A stretch of 32,370 nucleotides of DNA from NCBI GenBank assembly GCA_025057455.1, contig JANWWY010000010.1, positions 10,479 to 42,848 on the forward strand, read 5' to 3'. The DNA is from Aquificaceae bacterium (lineage in GTDB: Bacteria; Aquificota; Aquificia; Aquificales; Aquificaceae). Positions within the stretch are counted from its first letter, which is position 1. The number at the start of each line of letters is the position of its first letter. A program made the translations under genes and the position numbers. This document shows, piece by piece, positions 16,050-23,439 of this stretch. The notes beneath the pieces were generated by a model, which worked only from the letters and a program-made list of their open reading frames with translations, searched no databases and was not told where the DNA came from.

Positions 16050-16829
16050 ATGGAGAAAAAGTGGAGGACCGCCATAACTCAGCATGTGGGACACGAAACC
16101 TACATAAGGGGCTACAGGCTTTTGGACCTTGTTGGAAATCTAAGCTTTGCCCAGGCAATATACCTCATTCTAAAAGGTGAACTGCCAGACGAAAAAGAGT
16201 CCAAGATGATGGAAGCAATTTTTGTGTCCGTGATAGACCATGGCATAGCACCACCTTCTGCCATAGCAGCCAGAGCGGTAGCATCTGGTGGAAACTCCCT
16301 TAACGTAGGTGTGGCGGCTGGTGTTCTTGCCTTTGGCTCTGCTCACGGCGGTGCTCTTGAGGATGCCATGATGTTCATACAGGAAGGCGTGGGGAGCAAA
16401 AGACCTGTGGAGGAGATAGTGAAGGAATATTTGGCAGCCAAAAAACCTATACCCGGCTACGGTCACAGGTATTACAAGGAATTTGACCCAAGAACAAAAA
16501 GGCTCATGGATATAGCCAGGGATTTAGGCTTTTATGGCGAGCATTGTCATTTTGCGGAGCAGGTGCAAGAAGAAATCGGACGTCAAAAGGGCAAAAAGCT
16601 GGTACTCAACGTGGATGGTGCCATAGCGGCAATAACCTCTGAGATGGGTTTTGATTGGCGTCTTGGCAAGGGCTTTTTCATCATAGGAAGAGTTCCAGGT
16701 CTTGTAGCACATGTTTACGAAGAGCTTACCACCGAAAAGCCCTTCTCCAAGAGACTTGACGAGGAAACGGAAACAGAGTATACTGGTGTTCCTCCAAGGG
16801 AGCTACCTCAAGAGTTTAAAAGAATATGA
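16050..16829 (+). CDS. ccl: Citryl-CoA lyase (reductive TCA cycle)
   Basis: A 259-residue citrate-synthase-superfamily protein that lacks the N-terminal part of citrate synthase. Active-site residues align with citrate synthase: H99 in GSAHGGALEDA, H139 in IPGYGHRYYKEFDPR and D189 in LNVDGAI. The size and composition match the citryl-CoA lyase described in Hydrogenobacter thermophilus, which splits citryl-CoA to oxaloacetate and acetyl-CoA after citryl-CoA synthetase. The synthetase genes are not in this window. GGAGGTG lies six bases before the ATG at 16050; an upstream ATG at 16035 lies inside the preceding gene. The stop overlaps the next ATG (ATGA). Confidence 0.88.
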   Translation: MEKKWRTAITQHVGHETYIRGYRLLDLVGNLSFAQAIYLILKGELPDEKESKMMEAIFVSVIDHGIAPPSAIAARAVASGGNSLNVGVAAGVLAFGSAHGGALEDAMMFIQEGVGSKRPVEEIVKEYLAAKKPIPGYGHRYYKEFDPRTKRLMDIARDLGFYGEHCHFAEQVQEEIGRQKGKKLVLNVDGAIAAITSEMGFDWRLGKGFFIIGRVPGLVAHVYEELTTEKPFSKRLDEETETEYTGVPPRELPQEFKRI

Positions 16830-17242
16830 ATTTGCAGGAAAGTATAACAGCTTTTTACAAAGCTTTTATACGATTAGTCTTTAATGTAACAATCGTAGTA
16901 CTTCTTATCTCTCTATCTGCAGCCCTCGTGAGGACGATTTTGGAAATAGGTCTTCTGTTTACCGAAGCCACTGTAAGATTAAGCATAAAGGAACTTCTCA
17001 CAAACATTCTCTCTTTGGTGATAATCCTTGAGCTTATAAGAGCTTTTGTAGACTACTTCGAGTACGAGAGGGTAAGGATTGAGGTGCTGGTGGAGATACT
17101 AATAGCCTTCATGATAAGAGAGTTTATGATATTTATCTTTGCTGGAAATGTGAAGGCGGTTGAAATAGCCCTTTGGGCTTTGGGCATAGTTCTTTTGCTG
17201 GGGGCGAGAACCCTTGCGGTAATATTCAAACCCACGAAATAG
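16826..17242 (+). CDS. PsiE-like integral membrane protein (copy 1)
   Basis: A 138-residue protein with four predicted membrane helices (about 18-40, 57-75, 85-105 and 110-130). The pattern, length and central IILELIRAFVDYFEYERVRIEV suggest the PsiE family (phosphate-starvation-inducible E), whose function is unknown. It is translationally coupled to citryl-CoA lyase. A second, divergent PsiE-like gene lies at 23854-24282. The stop codon abuts that of the TPR gene on the other strand with no base between. Confidence 0.65.
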   Translation: MNLQESITAFYKAFIRLVFNVTIVVLLISLSAALVRTILEIGLLFTEATVRLSIKELLTNILSLVIILELIRAFVDYFEYERVRIEVLVEILIAFMIREFMIFIFAGNVKAVEIALWALGIVLLLGARTLAVIFKPTK

Positions 17243-17485
17243 CTAAGTACCGTATATTATGTCCAGAAGTTCCTTCGCTTTTTCTTTGTCTATGTCCTTT
17301 AGTTTTTTGTAAACCTCCCTTGCCTCCGATACCTTTCCAACCCTGCTGTAGGCAACACCCAACTTAAAAAGAGTTTCTGGGTCGTAGGGTCTTTGTTCCA
17401 ACTCTTTTTTTAAGTCCTCTATGAACTTTTCCAAAAGTCCCTCACCCATCTTGCTAAAAATACCCTTGTAGTTTCTCTCCATCAT
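17243..17485 (-). CDS. Small TPR-repeat protein
   Basis: An 80-residue protein with at least one clear tetratricopeptide repeat, DPETLFKLGVAYSRVGKVSEA (36-56) followed by REVYKKLKDIDKEKAKELL; the N-terminal 30 residues are amphipathic helix. TPRs mediate protein contacts, so it may partner with the product of the preceding gene. It overlaps that gene's stop (ATGATG with TGA), and GGAG lies upstream. Two adjacent ATGs (17485 and 17482) are possible starts. Confidence 0.7.
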   Translation of the reverse strand: MMERNYKGIFSKMGEGLLEKFIEDLKKELEQRPYDPETLFKLGVAYSRVGKVSEAREVYKKLKDIDKEKAKELLDIIYGT

Positions 17486-17991
17486 GCCTTTGCTCCGTAG
17501 AATTTGTACTTCAAACCTTTTATTCTGTGGAGGTTTTCCAACAGAAGGTCTTCTAAATACGGTGTGTAAGACAGCACAACCACATCGAGCCCAAAGCCAC
17601 CCTCTTCCAAAAGCCTTCTTGACACCTCTAAGAACTCCCTGAGGATTTCGTCTTGCTCCAGCTCAAAGGGTGCACCCAAAAAGTGATGGCTTATACCTAA
17701 AAAGCTCCCGGGCTTTACCCTCACGGTGAGCCTTATGGGGTTTAGGTTGTCTATGAGCCTTTCCCTCTCCCTCGCAAACTCAAGCCCAAACATGAGCATA
17801 GCATCGGTGAGAAGATGAAGAGAAGATAGGGACACAAACTGTCTGAAGCCACTTTCTCTAAAATCCAGCTTTAAGTTATCCCTTACCGTTTCAACCCAAT
17901 GAGGGTGTGGGTTTTCCACAAGCCAGAAAATTCTCTCGGGATAAAAGTTCTGTCCCTCCTGCTTTCCCCATAGCATGGTGATTAGGGGCAT
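17482..17991 (-). CDS. Unrecognised 169-residue protein
   Basis: I do not recognise the family. The protein starts MPLITMLWGKQEGQNFYPE and is a mix of hydrophobic beta-like and helical stretches without membrane segments, signal peptide or Cys. Noticeable segments are LVENPHPHWVETV (24-36), RLTVRVKPGSFLGISHHFLG (87-106) and a C-terminal hydrophobic run GFGLDVVVLSYTPYLEDLL (132-150). It has no Shine-Dalgarno; TATATT lies seven bases upstream. It is coupled to a small TPR gene and divergent from glcD. Coding quality (ATA/AGG use, Glu/Lys content) matches the neighbours. Confidence 0.75.
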   Translation of the reverse strand: MPLITMLWGKQEGQNFYPERIFWLVENPHPHWVETVRDNLKLDFRESGFRQFVSLSSLHLLTDAMLMFGLEFARERERLIDNLNPIRLTVRVKPGSFLGISHHFLGAPFELEQDEILREFLEVSRRLLEEGGFGLDVVVLSYTPYLEDLLLENLHRIKGLKYKFYGAKA

Positions 17992-18019
17992 TGTTATAAA
18001 TATAGGCTGGGTTTATATT
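17991..18019 (+). promoter_or_regulatory. glcD promoter, leaderless type
   Basis: TTGTTA (17991-17996), a 17-base spacer and TATATT (18014-18019) are followed by eight bases and the ATG. The -35 overlaps the start codon of the divergent gene. Confidence 0.5.
17999..18004 (-). promoter_or_regulatory. -10-like box of the 169-residue gene
   Basis: TATATT on the minus strand, seven bases before the ATG at 17991; no Shine-Dalgarno. It lies within the glcD promoter spacer, so the two promoters compete for the same DNA. Confidence 0.4.
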
Positions 18020-18027
18020 TTTATGCC

Positions 18028-19419
18028 ATGTTTGGAGTTTTAAAGAGGAAACCGCTGGACAAACTAATGGAGGTTCTGGGAAAAGGTAAGGTAAACACTT
18101 CTCTGGTAGAAAGGAGACTGTACTCCTACGACGCTACACCCATACCCATACAGAGGGCTCTGCCGTCCGCAGTAATATTTCCCGAAAGCCACGAGGATGT
18201 GGTCAAGCTTGTAAGTGTGTGCTACGAAGAGGGGATTCCTATGTTTCCAAGGGGAGCAGGGTCAGGTTTGACGGGTGGTGCGGTTCCTACCGTAGAAAAG
18301 GGTGTGGTGGTATCCTTCGAGAGGATGAACCACTTTGATGTAAATGTGGATAATGCCACCGCTGAGGTTCAGCCAGGTGTGATAACTGCACAATTTCAGG
18401 AATATGTGGAAAAGCTTGGACTTTTTTATCCTCCAGACCCATCCTCTTTTAAGTACTCTACACTGGGTGGAAACATAGCGGAGAACGCAGGAGGTCCAAG
18501 GTGTCTCAAGTATGGAGTTACCAGAGAATATGTGCTTGGTCTTAGTGCGGTCATAAAGGATGGGCTCTCCATAAAGACGGGCAACCCCGTCATAAAGGAT
18601 GTGGCCGGCTACGACATAACCAAGCTCTTAGTTGGTTCTGAGGGCACTCTGGGTCTTATTACATCCGCTACCCTAAAGTTAATACCAAAACCAAGGGCAA
18701 GGGCAACTGTGTTGGCACTGTTTGACAAACTTGAGGACGTCGGAAAAGCGGTAACCAAAATATTCACATCTGGTGTCTTCCCCTCAGCCTTAGAATTTAT
18801 GGATGCGGATGCCATAAAGGCGGTGGAGGACTACAAGCCCGTTGGACTTCCAAAGGTTGAAGCCTTACTTCTCATAGAGGTGGACGGCTCACACCAAAGC
18901 GTCCAGGAGGACATAAGGATAATAGAAGAACTCTTAAGGCCTATGGGTGTTGAGATAAGAACAGCCAAAAACAGGGAAGAGGAGGAAAAGCTGTGGTCTG
19001 CAAGAAAGAGCCTCGGTCCGGCCTTGGGGAATTTAAAGAGTGGCAAGATAAACGAGGATATAGTCATACCAAGAATTTACCTCTCGGAAGCCATACCCAA
19101 GTTTAGAGAGGTTGCCCAAAGGTATAACCTTCTTATGGTTATATTTGGACACATAGGCGATGGCAACCTTCATGTGAACTTTCTGTATGACAAAGCTAAT
19201 AGGGAAGAAGAGGAAAGGGCGGAAAGGGCGGTGGACGAAGTTTTTGAGCTTGCACTGAGGTATAATGGCTCCATAACTGGAGAGCATGGGGTTGGACTCA
19301 CAAAGAGAAAGTTCCTAAGGTGGCAGTTTGGTGATGCAGGTTATGAACTGCTCAAGGGCATAAAACTCCTCTTTGACCCAAAGAACCTTTTCAACCCTGG
19401 AAAAGTGTTGGAAGATTGA
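18028..19419 (+). CDS. glcD: FAD-linked glycolate/D-lactate oxidase subunit GlcD
   Basis: A 463-residue flavoenzyme of the GlcD/D-2-hydroxyacid dehydrogenase family. The FAD-binding PP-loop is FPRGAGSGLTGGAVP (73-87), followed by PDPSSFKYSTLGGNIAENAGG (137-157) and DVAGYDITKLLVGSEGTLGL. The C-terminal cap has FGHIGDGNLHVNF and TGEHGVGLTKR, and ends with FDPKNLFNPGKVL. It would oxidise glycolate or D-lactate, feeding electrons to a partner; no glcE or glcF lies next to it. Its last 29 bases overlap the Nudix gene on the other strand. Confidence 0.88.
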   Translation: MFGVLKRKPLDKLMEVLGKGKVNTSLVERRLYSYDATPIPIQRALPSAVIFPESHEDVVKLVSVCYEEGIPMFPRGAGSGLTGGAVPTVEKGVVVSFERMNHFDVNVDNATAEVQPGVITAQFQEYVEKLGLFYPPDPSSFKYSTLGGNIAENAGGPRCLKYGVTREYVLGLSAVIKDGLSIKTGNPVIKDVAGYDITKLLVGSEGTLGLITSATLKLIPKPRARATVLALFDKLEDVGKAVTKIFTSGVFPSALEFMDADAIKAVEDYKPVGLPKVEALLLIEVDGSHQSVQEDIRIIEELLRPMGVEIRTAKNREEEEKLWSARKSLGPALGNLKSGKINEDIVIPRIYLSEAIPKFREVAQRYNLLMVIFGHIGDGNLHVNFLYDKANREEEERAERAVDEVFELALRYNGSITGEHGVGLTKRKFLRWQFGDAGYELLKGIKLLFDPKNLFNPGKVLED

Positions 19420-19804
19420 ACATATGCAATGCTTTTTTAAATATCTCCTTATCACCTTTATATTTTAGGAGCTTTTCTACCTCGTGCAAAGGTATAAATT
19501 TCGCATCCTTTACCTCCCAGGAGGGCTTTGGTTCTCCTTCCAAGTATTCCATCAAGTAGAAAATAACCTTCTTTTTTACCTTTTGCCCTTCTCTCATGTA
19601 CCAGTAAGCTATGTGACCGAGCGGGGCCAATATTTTTCCTTTTACTCCGGTTTCTTCAAGGACTTCCCTTATGGCTGTCTCCTCTGGACTTTCAGTCCCT
19701 TCTATAAGGCCCTTTGGAAAAGTCCACACGTTGGAAGGATTTTTTATAAGTAGGACAGCGTCCTTTCTGAAAAGGACACCACCGGCGGATACCTCTTCAA
19801 TCAT
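19391..19804 (-). CDS. Nudix hydrolase, Ap4A-hydrolase type
   Basis: A 137-residue Nudix protein. The Nudix box runs from G32 to V54 with E38, R46, E47, E50, E51 and G53 in their canonical places. The N-terminal SAGGVLFR and PSNVWTFPKG, and the C-terminal EVKDAKFIPL...LLKYKGDKEIFKKAL, closely resemble the structurally studied diadenosine-tetraphosphate hydrolase of Aquifex (recalled, not searched). It would remove signalling or toxic dinucleotides. The ATG overlaps the flgA stop by four bases, making it last in the frdB-flgA run. Confidence 0.88.
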   Translation of the reverse strand: MIEEVSAGGVLFRKDAVLLIKNPSNVWTFPKGLIEGTESPEETAIREVLEETGVKGKILAPLGHIAYWYMREGQKVKKKVIFYLMEYLEGEPKPSWEVKDAKFIPLHEVEKLLKYKGDKEIFKKALHMFNLPTLFQG

Positions 19805-20424
19805 GGCAATACCTCTACCTTTCCCCTTGAAACCACTTTACCTCTCAATATCTTCTCGTCCCTTTTAATCCTTATAGTCCTTCCCAACTGTCCGCTGTCT
19901 ACTGCTATTGCCTTAAATTTTATTTCCAGACTACCGCTCGTGTATACCGCATCCACTAAATCCCCAGCTCTTACCGGGGGCAAATCCTTTAGAAGAGACC
20001 TTCTTAGCACTGTCCCCTTTGGTATCTTGGTGGACGCTACGAAGTTTTCAAACTCTTCTGGGTTTAACCTAAGGTCTGAAGGCACGCTTTTCATAAAACG
20101 CTCTTCAACCCTGAACATTTCCAACCTTATGAGGCTTCCCTTTGGCACATCCTCAAGAGCCACAAAGCTCTTCACCTTCCATAGCACATCAAGGATAACC
20201 TGATACCTTTCTTCTCCAGAGTAGAGGTAAGCCAACGCATTGCTCTTTCCGTATTCCATGTGAAGCTCTATCCTATCTACCCTTGAGACTTCCCTCGCTC
20301 CCAGAACTTTGACTTTTTGAACCTTTACACTGTCGCCAAACCTCTGATATACGAGCTTTTCAATAGCCTCTTCAACCCTCGCATAGGCAAGGGAAAGCAA
20401 TAAGAAAAGGCTAAGAACCAACAT
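19801..20424 (-). CDS. flgA: Flagellar P-ring assembly chaperone FlgA
   Basis: A 207-residue exported protein. The N-terminus MLVLSLFLLLSLAYA is a signal peptide with likely cleavage after AYA (15). The SAF-type segment lies at about 88-150 (ALEDVPKGSLIRLEMF, TKIPKGTVLRRSLL), and the C-terminal part SGSLEIKFKAIAVDSGQLGRTIRIKR is the FlgA beta-rich end. FlgA helps build the P-ring in the periplasm. It overlaps frdB by 14 bases and the Nudix gene by four. Its grouping with an iron-sulfur subunit and a Nudix enzyme has no obvious functional reason. Confidence 0.87.
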   Translation of the reverse strand: MLVLSLFLLLSLAYARVEEAIEKLVYQRFGDSVKVQKVKVLGAREVSRVDRIELHMEYGKSNALAYLYSGEERYQVILDVLWKVKSFVALEDVPKGSLIRLEMFRVEERFMKSVPSDLRLNPEEFENFVASTKIPKGTVLRRSLLKDLPPVRAGDLVDAVYTSGSLEIKFKAIAVDSGQLGRTIRIKRDEKILRGKVVSRGKVEVLP

Positions 20425-21094
20425 CCATAACCTGCATAAGCTCCCTTATAAGGGTTGCAGGCTCTACTTCCTTTGGACAGACCAGATTGCACTTGTTGCA
20501 AGAAAGACAGTGATATAGGTGTCCTTCTGAAATAGCCTGTACAACCCTTAAATTCTTTTCCTCCTCCCTTGGGTCTTCGTAAAATCTGTATAGCTTGGCA
20601 AAGAACAGGGGACCAGCGTATTCTTCTTCAAGCACCTGAGGACAATAGGATTGACATGCAAAGCAGAGTATGCAGTCGGCGGAATTTTCTATTTTTTTGC
20701 TGAGGTCTGGAGGTATGCGTGGGTCTTTTGAGCTCTCCTTTATCCACAGCCTTAGACCCTTTACCTTCCTTATTACTCCCTCGTTATCCACCACGAGGTC
20801 CCTTATGACTTCAAAATTTTTAAGGGGTTCTACGAAGAGGGTTTCACCAAAAAGAGCGTAGGGGAGCATTTGCTCCTTGCATGCAAGCTTAGGAAAACCA
20901 TTTACCATAACGGTGCAAGTTCCACATATACCGGCCCTACAAAAATGCCTAAAGCTCAATGTGGGGTCAACCTCTTCCTTTATCCTCTGTAAGGCAGAAA
21001 GCAGAGTCATACCTTCTTCATAAGGCACTTCAAAATCTTGATAGTATGTTTTCCCTTTTTCCTCTTGCCTTTTTATTTTAAGCTTTAAAACCAT
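20411..21094 (-). CDS. frdB: Fumarate reductase/succinate dehydrogenase iron-sulfur subunit
   Basis: A 227-residue subunit from the ATG at 21094. The [2Fe-2S] site is C52, C57, C60 and C72 (FCRAGICGTC, then LAC). C141-x2-C144-x2-C147-x3-C151 is a [4Fe-4S] site. The last site is C196-x2-C199-x2-C202-x3-C206: standard FrdB/SdhB have no Cys at the second position and bind [3Fe-4S], so here a second [4Fe-4S] cluster is likely. It would pass electrons to or from a flavoprotein subunit, which is not encoded nearby. An in-frame ATG at 21130 adds 12 residues, but the 21094 start matches family N-termini and has a -10-like box eight bases upstream. Confidence 0.87.
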   Translation of the reverse strand: MVLKLKIKRQEEKGKTYYQDFEVPYEEGMTLLSALQRIKEEVDPTLSFRHFCRAGICGTCTVMVNGFPKLACKEQMLPYALFGETLFVEPLKNFEVIRDLVVDNEGVIRKVKGLRLWIKESSKDPRIPPDLSKKIENSADCILCFACQSYCPQVLEEEYAGPLFFAKLYRFYEDPREEEKNLRVVQAISEGHLYHCLSCNKCNLVCPKEVEPATLIRELMQVMDVGS

Positions 21095-21112
21095 GCTTAA
21101 ATAATGTATCCT
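21084..21112 (+). promoter_or_regulatory. folP promoter, leaderless type
   Basis: TTTAAA (21084-21089), a 17-base spacer and TATCCT (21107-21112) precede the ATG at 21120 by seven bases. It overlaps the frdB -10 and start codon on the opposite strand. Confidence 0.4.
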
Positions 21113-21130
21113 ATTGTTTATGCTGGTCAA
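21103..21130 (-). promoter_or_regulatory. frdB promoter, leaderless type
   Basis: On the minus strand TTGACC (21125-21130), a 16-base spacer and TACATT (21103-21108) precede the ATG at 21094 by eight bases. The -35 lies inside the first codons of folP. Confidence 0.5.
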
Positions 21131-22304
21131 GCACTTTGAAAGTAAAGAATCCTTTTACAGATTTCTTAAAGACAAGCTGGGCGTATTCTATAGAGAAGCT
21201 TACGACAGAAGCCATGAGGGTGTATTCTATGTAATATACATAAAAAAGCAAGACTTAAAGCCTGAGGTTTTTTTCTCCCTTGGTAGGCAAGCCTGCCTGC
21301 ATACCTTCTATGGGGAAGGTAGCTTTGTTATTTGTGGTTCTGAAGCTAAGATAAAGGATTTTTGTTCTTTGCTCGTGAAAGAAAACAAGGAGCTTGCCTT
21401 AAACATACTCCAGACAATTCAAAATTACCGCAAGAGGTCCTTCAAGATACAATACAACAGAAAGATTCTTCCGCTGGGCATAAAGACCGCAGTTATGGGA
21501 GTGCTAAATGTGACCCCAGATTCCTTTTCCGATGGCGGTTTATACTTCAAGCCCACTGACGCAGTAAAAAAGGCTCTGCGTATGGTTGAGGAGGGTGCGG
21601 ACATAATAGACATAGGTGGCGAGTCAACGAGACCAGGTTCTCAGAGAATATCCGCCCAAGAAGAGCTCCAGAGAATCCTACCAGTTTTAAAGGAGGTCAG
21701 AAAGGAGCTTCCCAACCTTTGGATATCCGTAGACACTTACAAATCGGAGGTGGCTGAGGTTTGCCTGCAAGAAGGTGCGGACATTATAAACGACATAAGC
21801 GGAGGGACTTTTGACCCCAATATATTCAACCTAATAAGCAAACACAACTGCCCCTATGTGCTTACCCATATAAAGGGAAGACCAGAAACGTGGAAGGATA
21901 TGCCAATTGTCTACGAGGACGTTGTGGAGGAGATAGCCTCCTGGTTTAACAGTAGGTTAGAAAGCCTTCAGGAAAAAGGCTACAAGGGGCAGGTTATACT
22001 TGACCCTGGTATAGGTTTCGGAAAACTTCCAGAGCATAACATAGAAATAATAAAGAGGTTTGATGAATTTCGTCTGTTTGGTCTTCCCCTTATGGTGGGA
22101 CTTTCAAGAAAGTCCTTTATAGGGCTTGTCATAGAGGGGCTCCTCAAAAAGAAAACAGAACCTCAAGAGAGGCTTTACGGAAGTCTTGGAGCTTTGGCCT
22201 TGGCGGTTATAAAGGGTGCTCATATAGTTAGGGTTCACGATGTGCGACAAACCCGTGAATTCCTCGCTCTTCTTGATACGGTGAGAACCTATGGTGAGTT
22301 TTGA
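21120..22304 (+). CDS. folP: Dihydropteroate synthase with N-terminal extension
   Basis: FolP joins 6-hydroxymethyl-dihydropterin diphosphate and p-aminobenzoate. From the ATG at 21120 the protein has 394 residues. The TIM-barrel begins near 122: MGVLNVTPDSFSDGG (126-140), DIGGESTRPGS (164-174), ISVDTYK, INDISGG, and the C-terminal VGLSRKSFIG and RVHDV. The first 120 residues are an extra domain absent from E. coli FolP, mixed alpha-beta, with C59, C72 and C82. A TTG at 21114 would add two residues but the ATG suits the promoter spacing. The stop overlaps cdaA by 14 bases. Confidence 0.92.
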   Translation: MLVKHFESKESFYRFLKDKLGVFYREAYDRSHEGVFYVIYIKKQDLKPEVFFSLGRQACLHTFYGEGSFVICGSEAKIKDFCSLLVKENKELALNILQTIQNYRKRSFKIQYNRKILPLGIKTAVMGVLNVTPDSFSDGGLYFKPTDAVKKALRMVEEGADIIDIGGESTRPGSQRISAQEELQRILPVLKEVRKELPNLWISVDTYKSEVAEVCLQEGADIINDISGGTFDPNIFNLISKHNCPYVLTHIKGRPETWKDMPIVYEDVVEEIASWFNSRLESLQEKGYKGQVILDPGIGFGKLPEHNIEIIKRFDEFRLFGLPLMVGLSRKSFIGLVIEGLLKKKTEPQERLYGSLGALALAVIKGAHIVRVHDVRQTREFLALLDTVRTYGEF

Positions 22305-23058
22305 GGACCTTTTTAGAGTTTTATCTTGGAAAGACATAGTAGACATACTATCCGTATCCCTCTTCTTTTATGGTGTTCTCTACTTTTTGCGTATAACTAA
22401 GGGTCTTCAAATATTTAAGGGTCTTGCTGTTTTAGCGGTCCTTTGGCTAATGGCTGAACTTTTAAACCTTAGAACCTTATCTTGGATATTTGAAAAGCTA
22501 TGGACTGTTGGGCTCTTTTCCCTTGTGGTCATCTTTCAGCCTGAGATAAGAAAGACCCTGAGCAAGTTGGGTCAGAGGGCTGGGGTCTCTGTTATAAAAC
22601 CAGTAGGTGAAAGGGTAGTAGACAGGGTTGTAAGGGCCTGTTCTTTTCTCTCTGAAAGGCAAATAGGTGGTCTAATAGTGATAGAAAGGGGACAGAGCGT
22701 GGAAGGACTCGTAGAGGGCTGTGCCCTAATAGATAGCGTGGTATCCGTTGAGCTTATAATTACCATATTCAACCCTCTTTCTCCCTTGCACGATGGTGCT
22801 CTGGTCATCAGAGGAGACAGGGTGGTTTACGCTTCCTGCATACTACCGCTTTCTAAATCGCAGGAATTGCCTAAAAAGTACGGCACAAGACATCGTGCAG
22901 CCTTGGGTATATCGGAAGAGAGCGATGCCCTGTGTATAGTAGTATCAGAGGAAACTGGAGAAATATCCTTGGCTGTAGCTGGAAAACTTCACAGAAACCT
23001 TGACCCAGAAATGCTCAGAGCAATGCTACTGAAGGAGCTCAGGATTGACAATGTTTAA
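22291..23058 (+). CDS. cdaA: Diadenylate cyclase CdaA (c-di-AMP synthase)
   Basis: A 255-residue membrane protein. Three helices lie in the first 85 residues, followed by the DAC domain. LSPLHDGALVIRGDRV (163-178) has the catalytic DGA at 168-170, and YGTRHRAALGIS (197-208) has the RHR motif at 200-202, so it is expected to be active and to make cyclic di-AMP from two ATP at the membrane. It overlaps folP by 14 bases and the following YbbR-like gene by eight, the same order (cdaA then cdaR) as in Firmicutes, but with folP upstream. Confidence 0.92.
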   Translation: MVSFEDLFRVLSWKDIVDILSVSLFFYGVLYFLRITKGLQIFKGLAVLAVLWLMAELLNLRTLSWIFEKLWTVGLFSLVVIFQPEIRKTLSKLGQRAGVSVIKPVGERVVDRVVRACSFLSERQIGGLIVIERGQSVEGLVEGCALIDSVVSVELIITIFNPLSPLHDGALVIRGDRVVYASCILPLSKSQELPKKYGTRHRAALGISEESDALCIVVSEETGEISLAVAGKLHRNLDPEMLRAMLLKELRIDNV

Positions 23059-23437
23059 GGATTTGTTTTTAAAGGACTGGCAGTATAAGCTTCTTGCCCT
23101 CCTGCTCGGTACAACCTTATGGTTTGTGCTTAACTTGGGACAGAAGGTGCCTACAAGCGTGGAAAGACCTATAGAGCTTCTCAACCAAGAAAAGGGATAC
23201 GAGTACAAACTTGATAGGAAAAGAGCAAGAATAAGGCTGTTGGTGATGGAGCGTTTCGTATCCGAAGAGACGTTGGATGAGATAGCTGTGATTGTGGATG
23301 TTAAAGGTTTGAGGGAAGGCGAATATACTCTTAAAGTGGAAGTCAAAAACATACCAAGATTTTTGGTTTCCGTAGAAAAACTGGAGCCAGAGTATGTAAG
23401 GCTAAAGGTGTCAAAAGCCCCCCAAGGGGGGCAATAG
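23051..23437 (+). CDS. YbbR-domain protein (CdaR-like), short
   Basis: From the ATG at 23051 the product has 128 residues. One membrane helix (about 8-27, WQYKLLALLLGTTLWFVLNLG) anchors a single YbbR-type beta domain with VPTSVERPIELLN and YTLKVEVKNIP. CdaR in Bacillus has four such repeats and modulates CdaA; this has one. A TTG at 23045 is a less likely start. The last codons, for SKAPQGGQ, contain an inverted repeat of GCCCCCC that works as a terminator for the opposite strand. Confidence 0.8.
   Translation: MFKDLFLKDWQYKLLALLLGTTLWFVLNLGQKVPTSVERPIELLNQEKGYEYKLDRKRARIRLLVMERFVSEETLDEIAVIVDVKGLREGEYTLKVEVKNIPRFLVSVEKLEPEYVRLKVSKAPQGGQ
23413..23432 (-). terminator. Intrinsic terminator inside the end of the cdaR-like gene
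   Basis: GCCCCCC (23417-23423) and GGGGGGC (23426-23432) form a perfect GC hairpin. On the minus strand it is followed by TTTTGA, which suits termination of the iscA-like transcript. On the plus strand there is no T tract. It lies seven bases beyond the iscA-like stop. Confidence 0.5.
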
Positions 23438-23439
23438 GC

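Noticed and set aside
16050-16829. Citrate synthase
   Set aside because: Only about 260 residues, without the N-terminal half of citrate synthase; fits citryl-CoA lyase.
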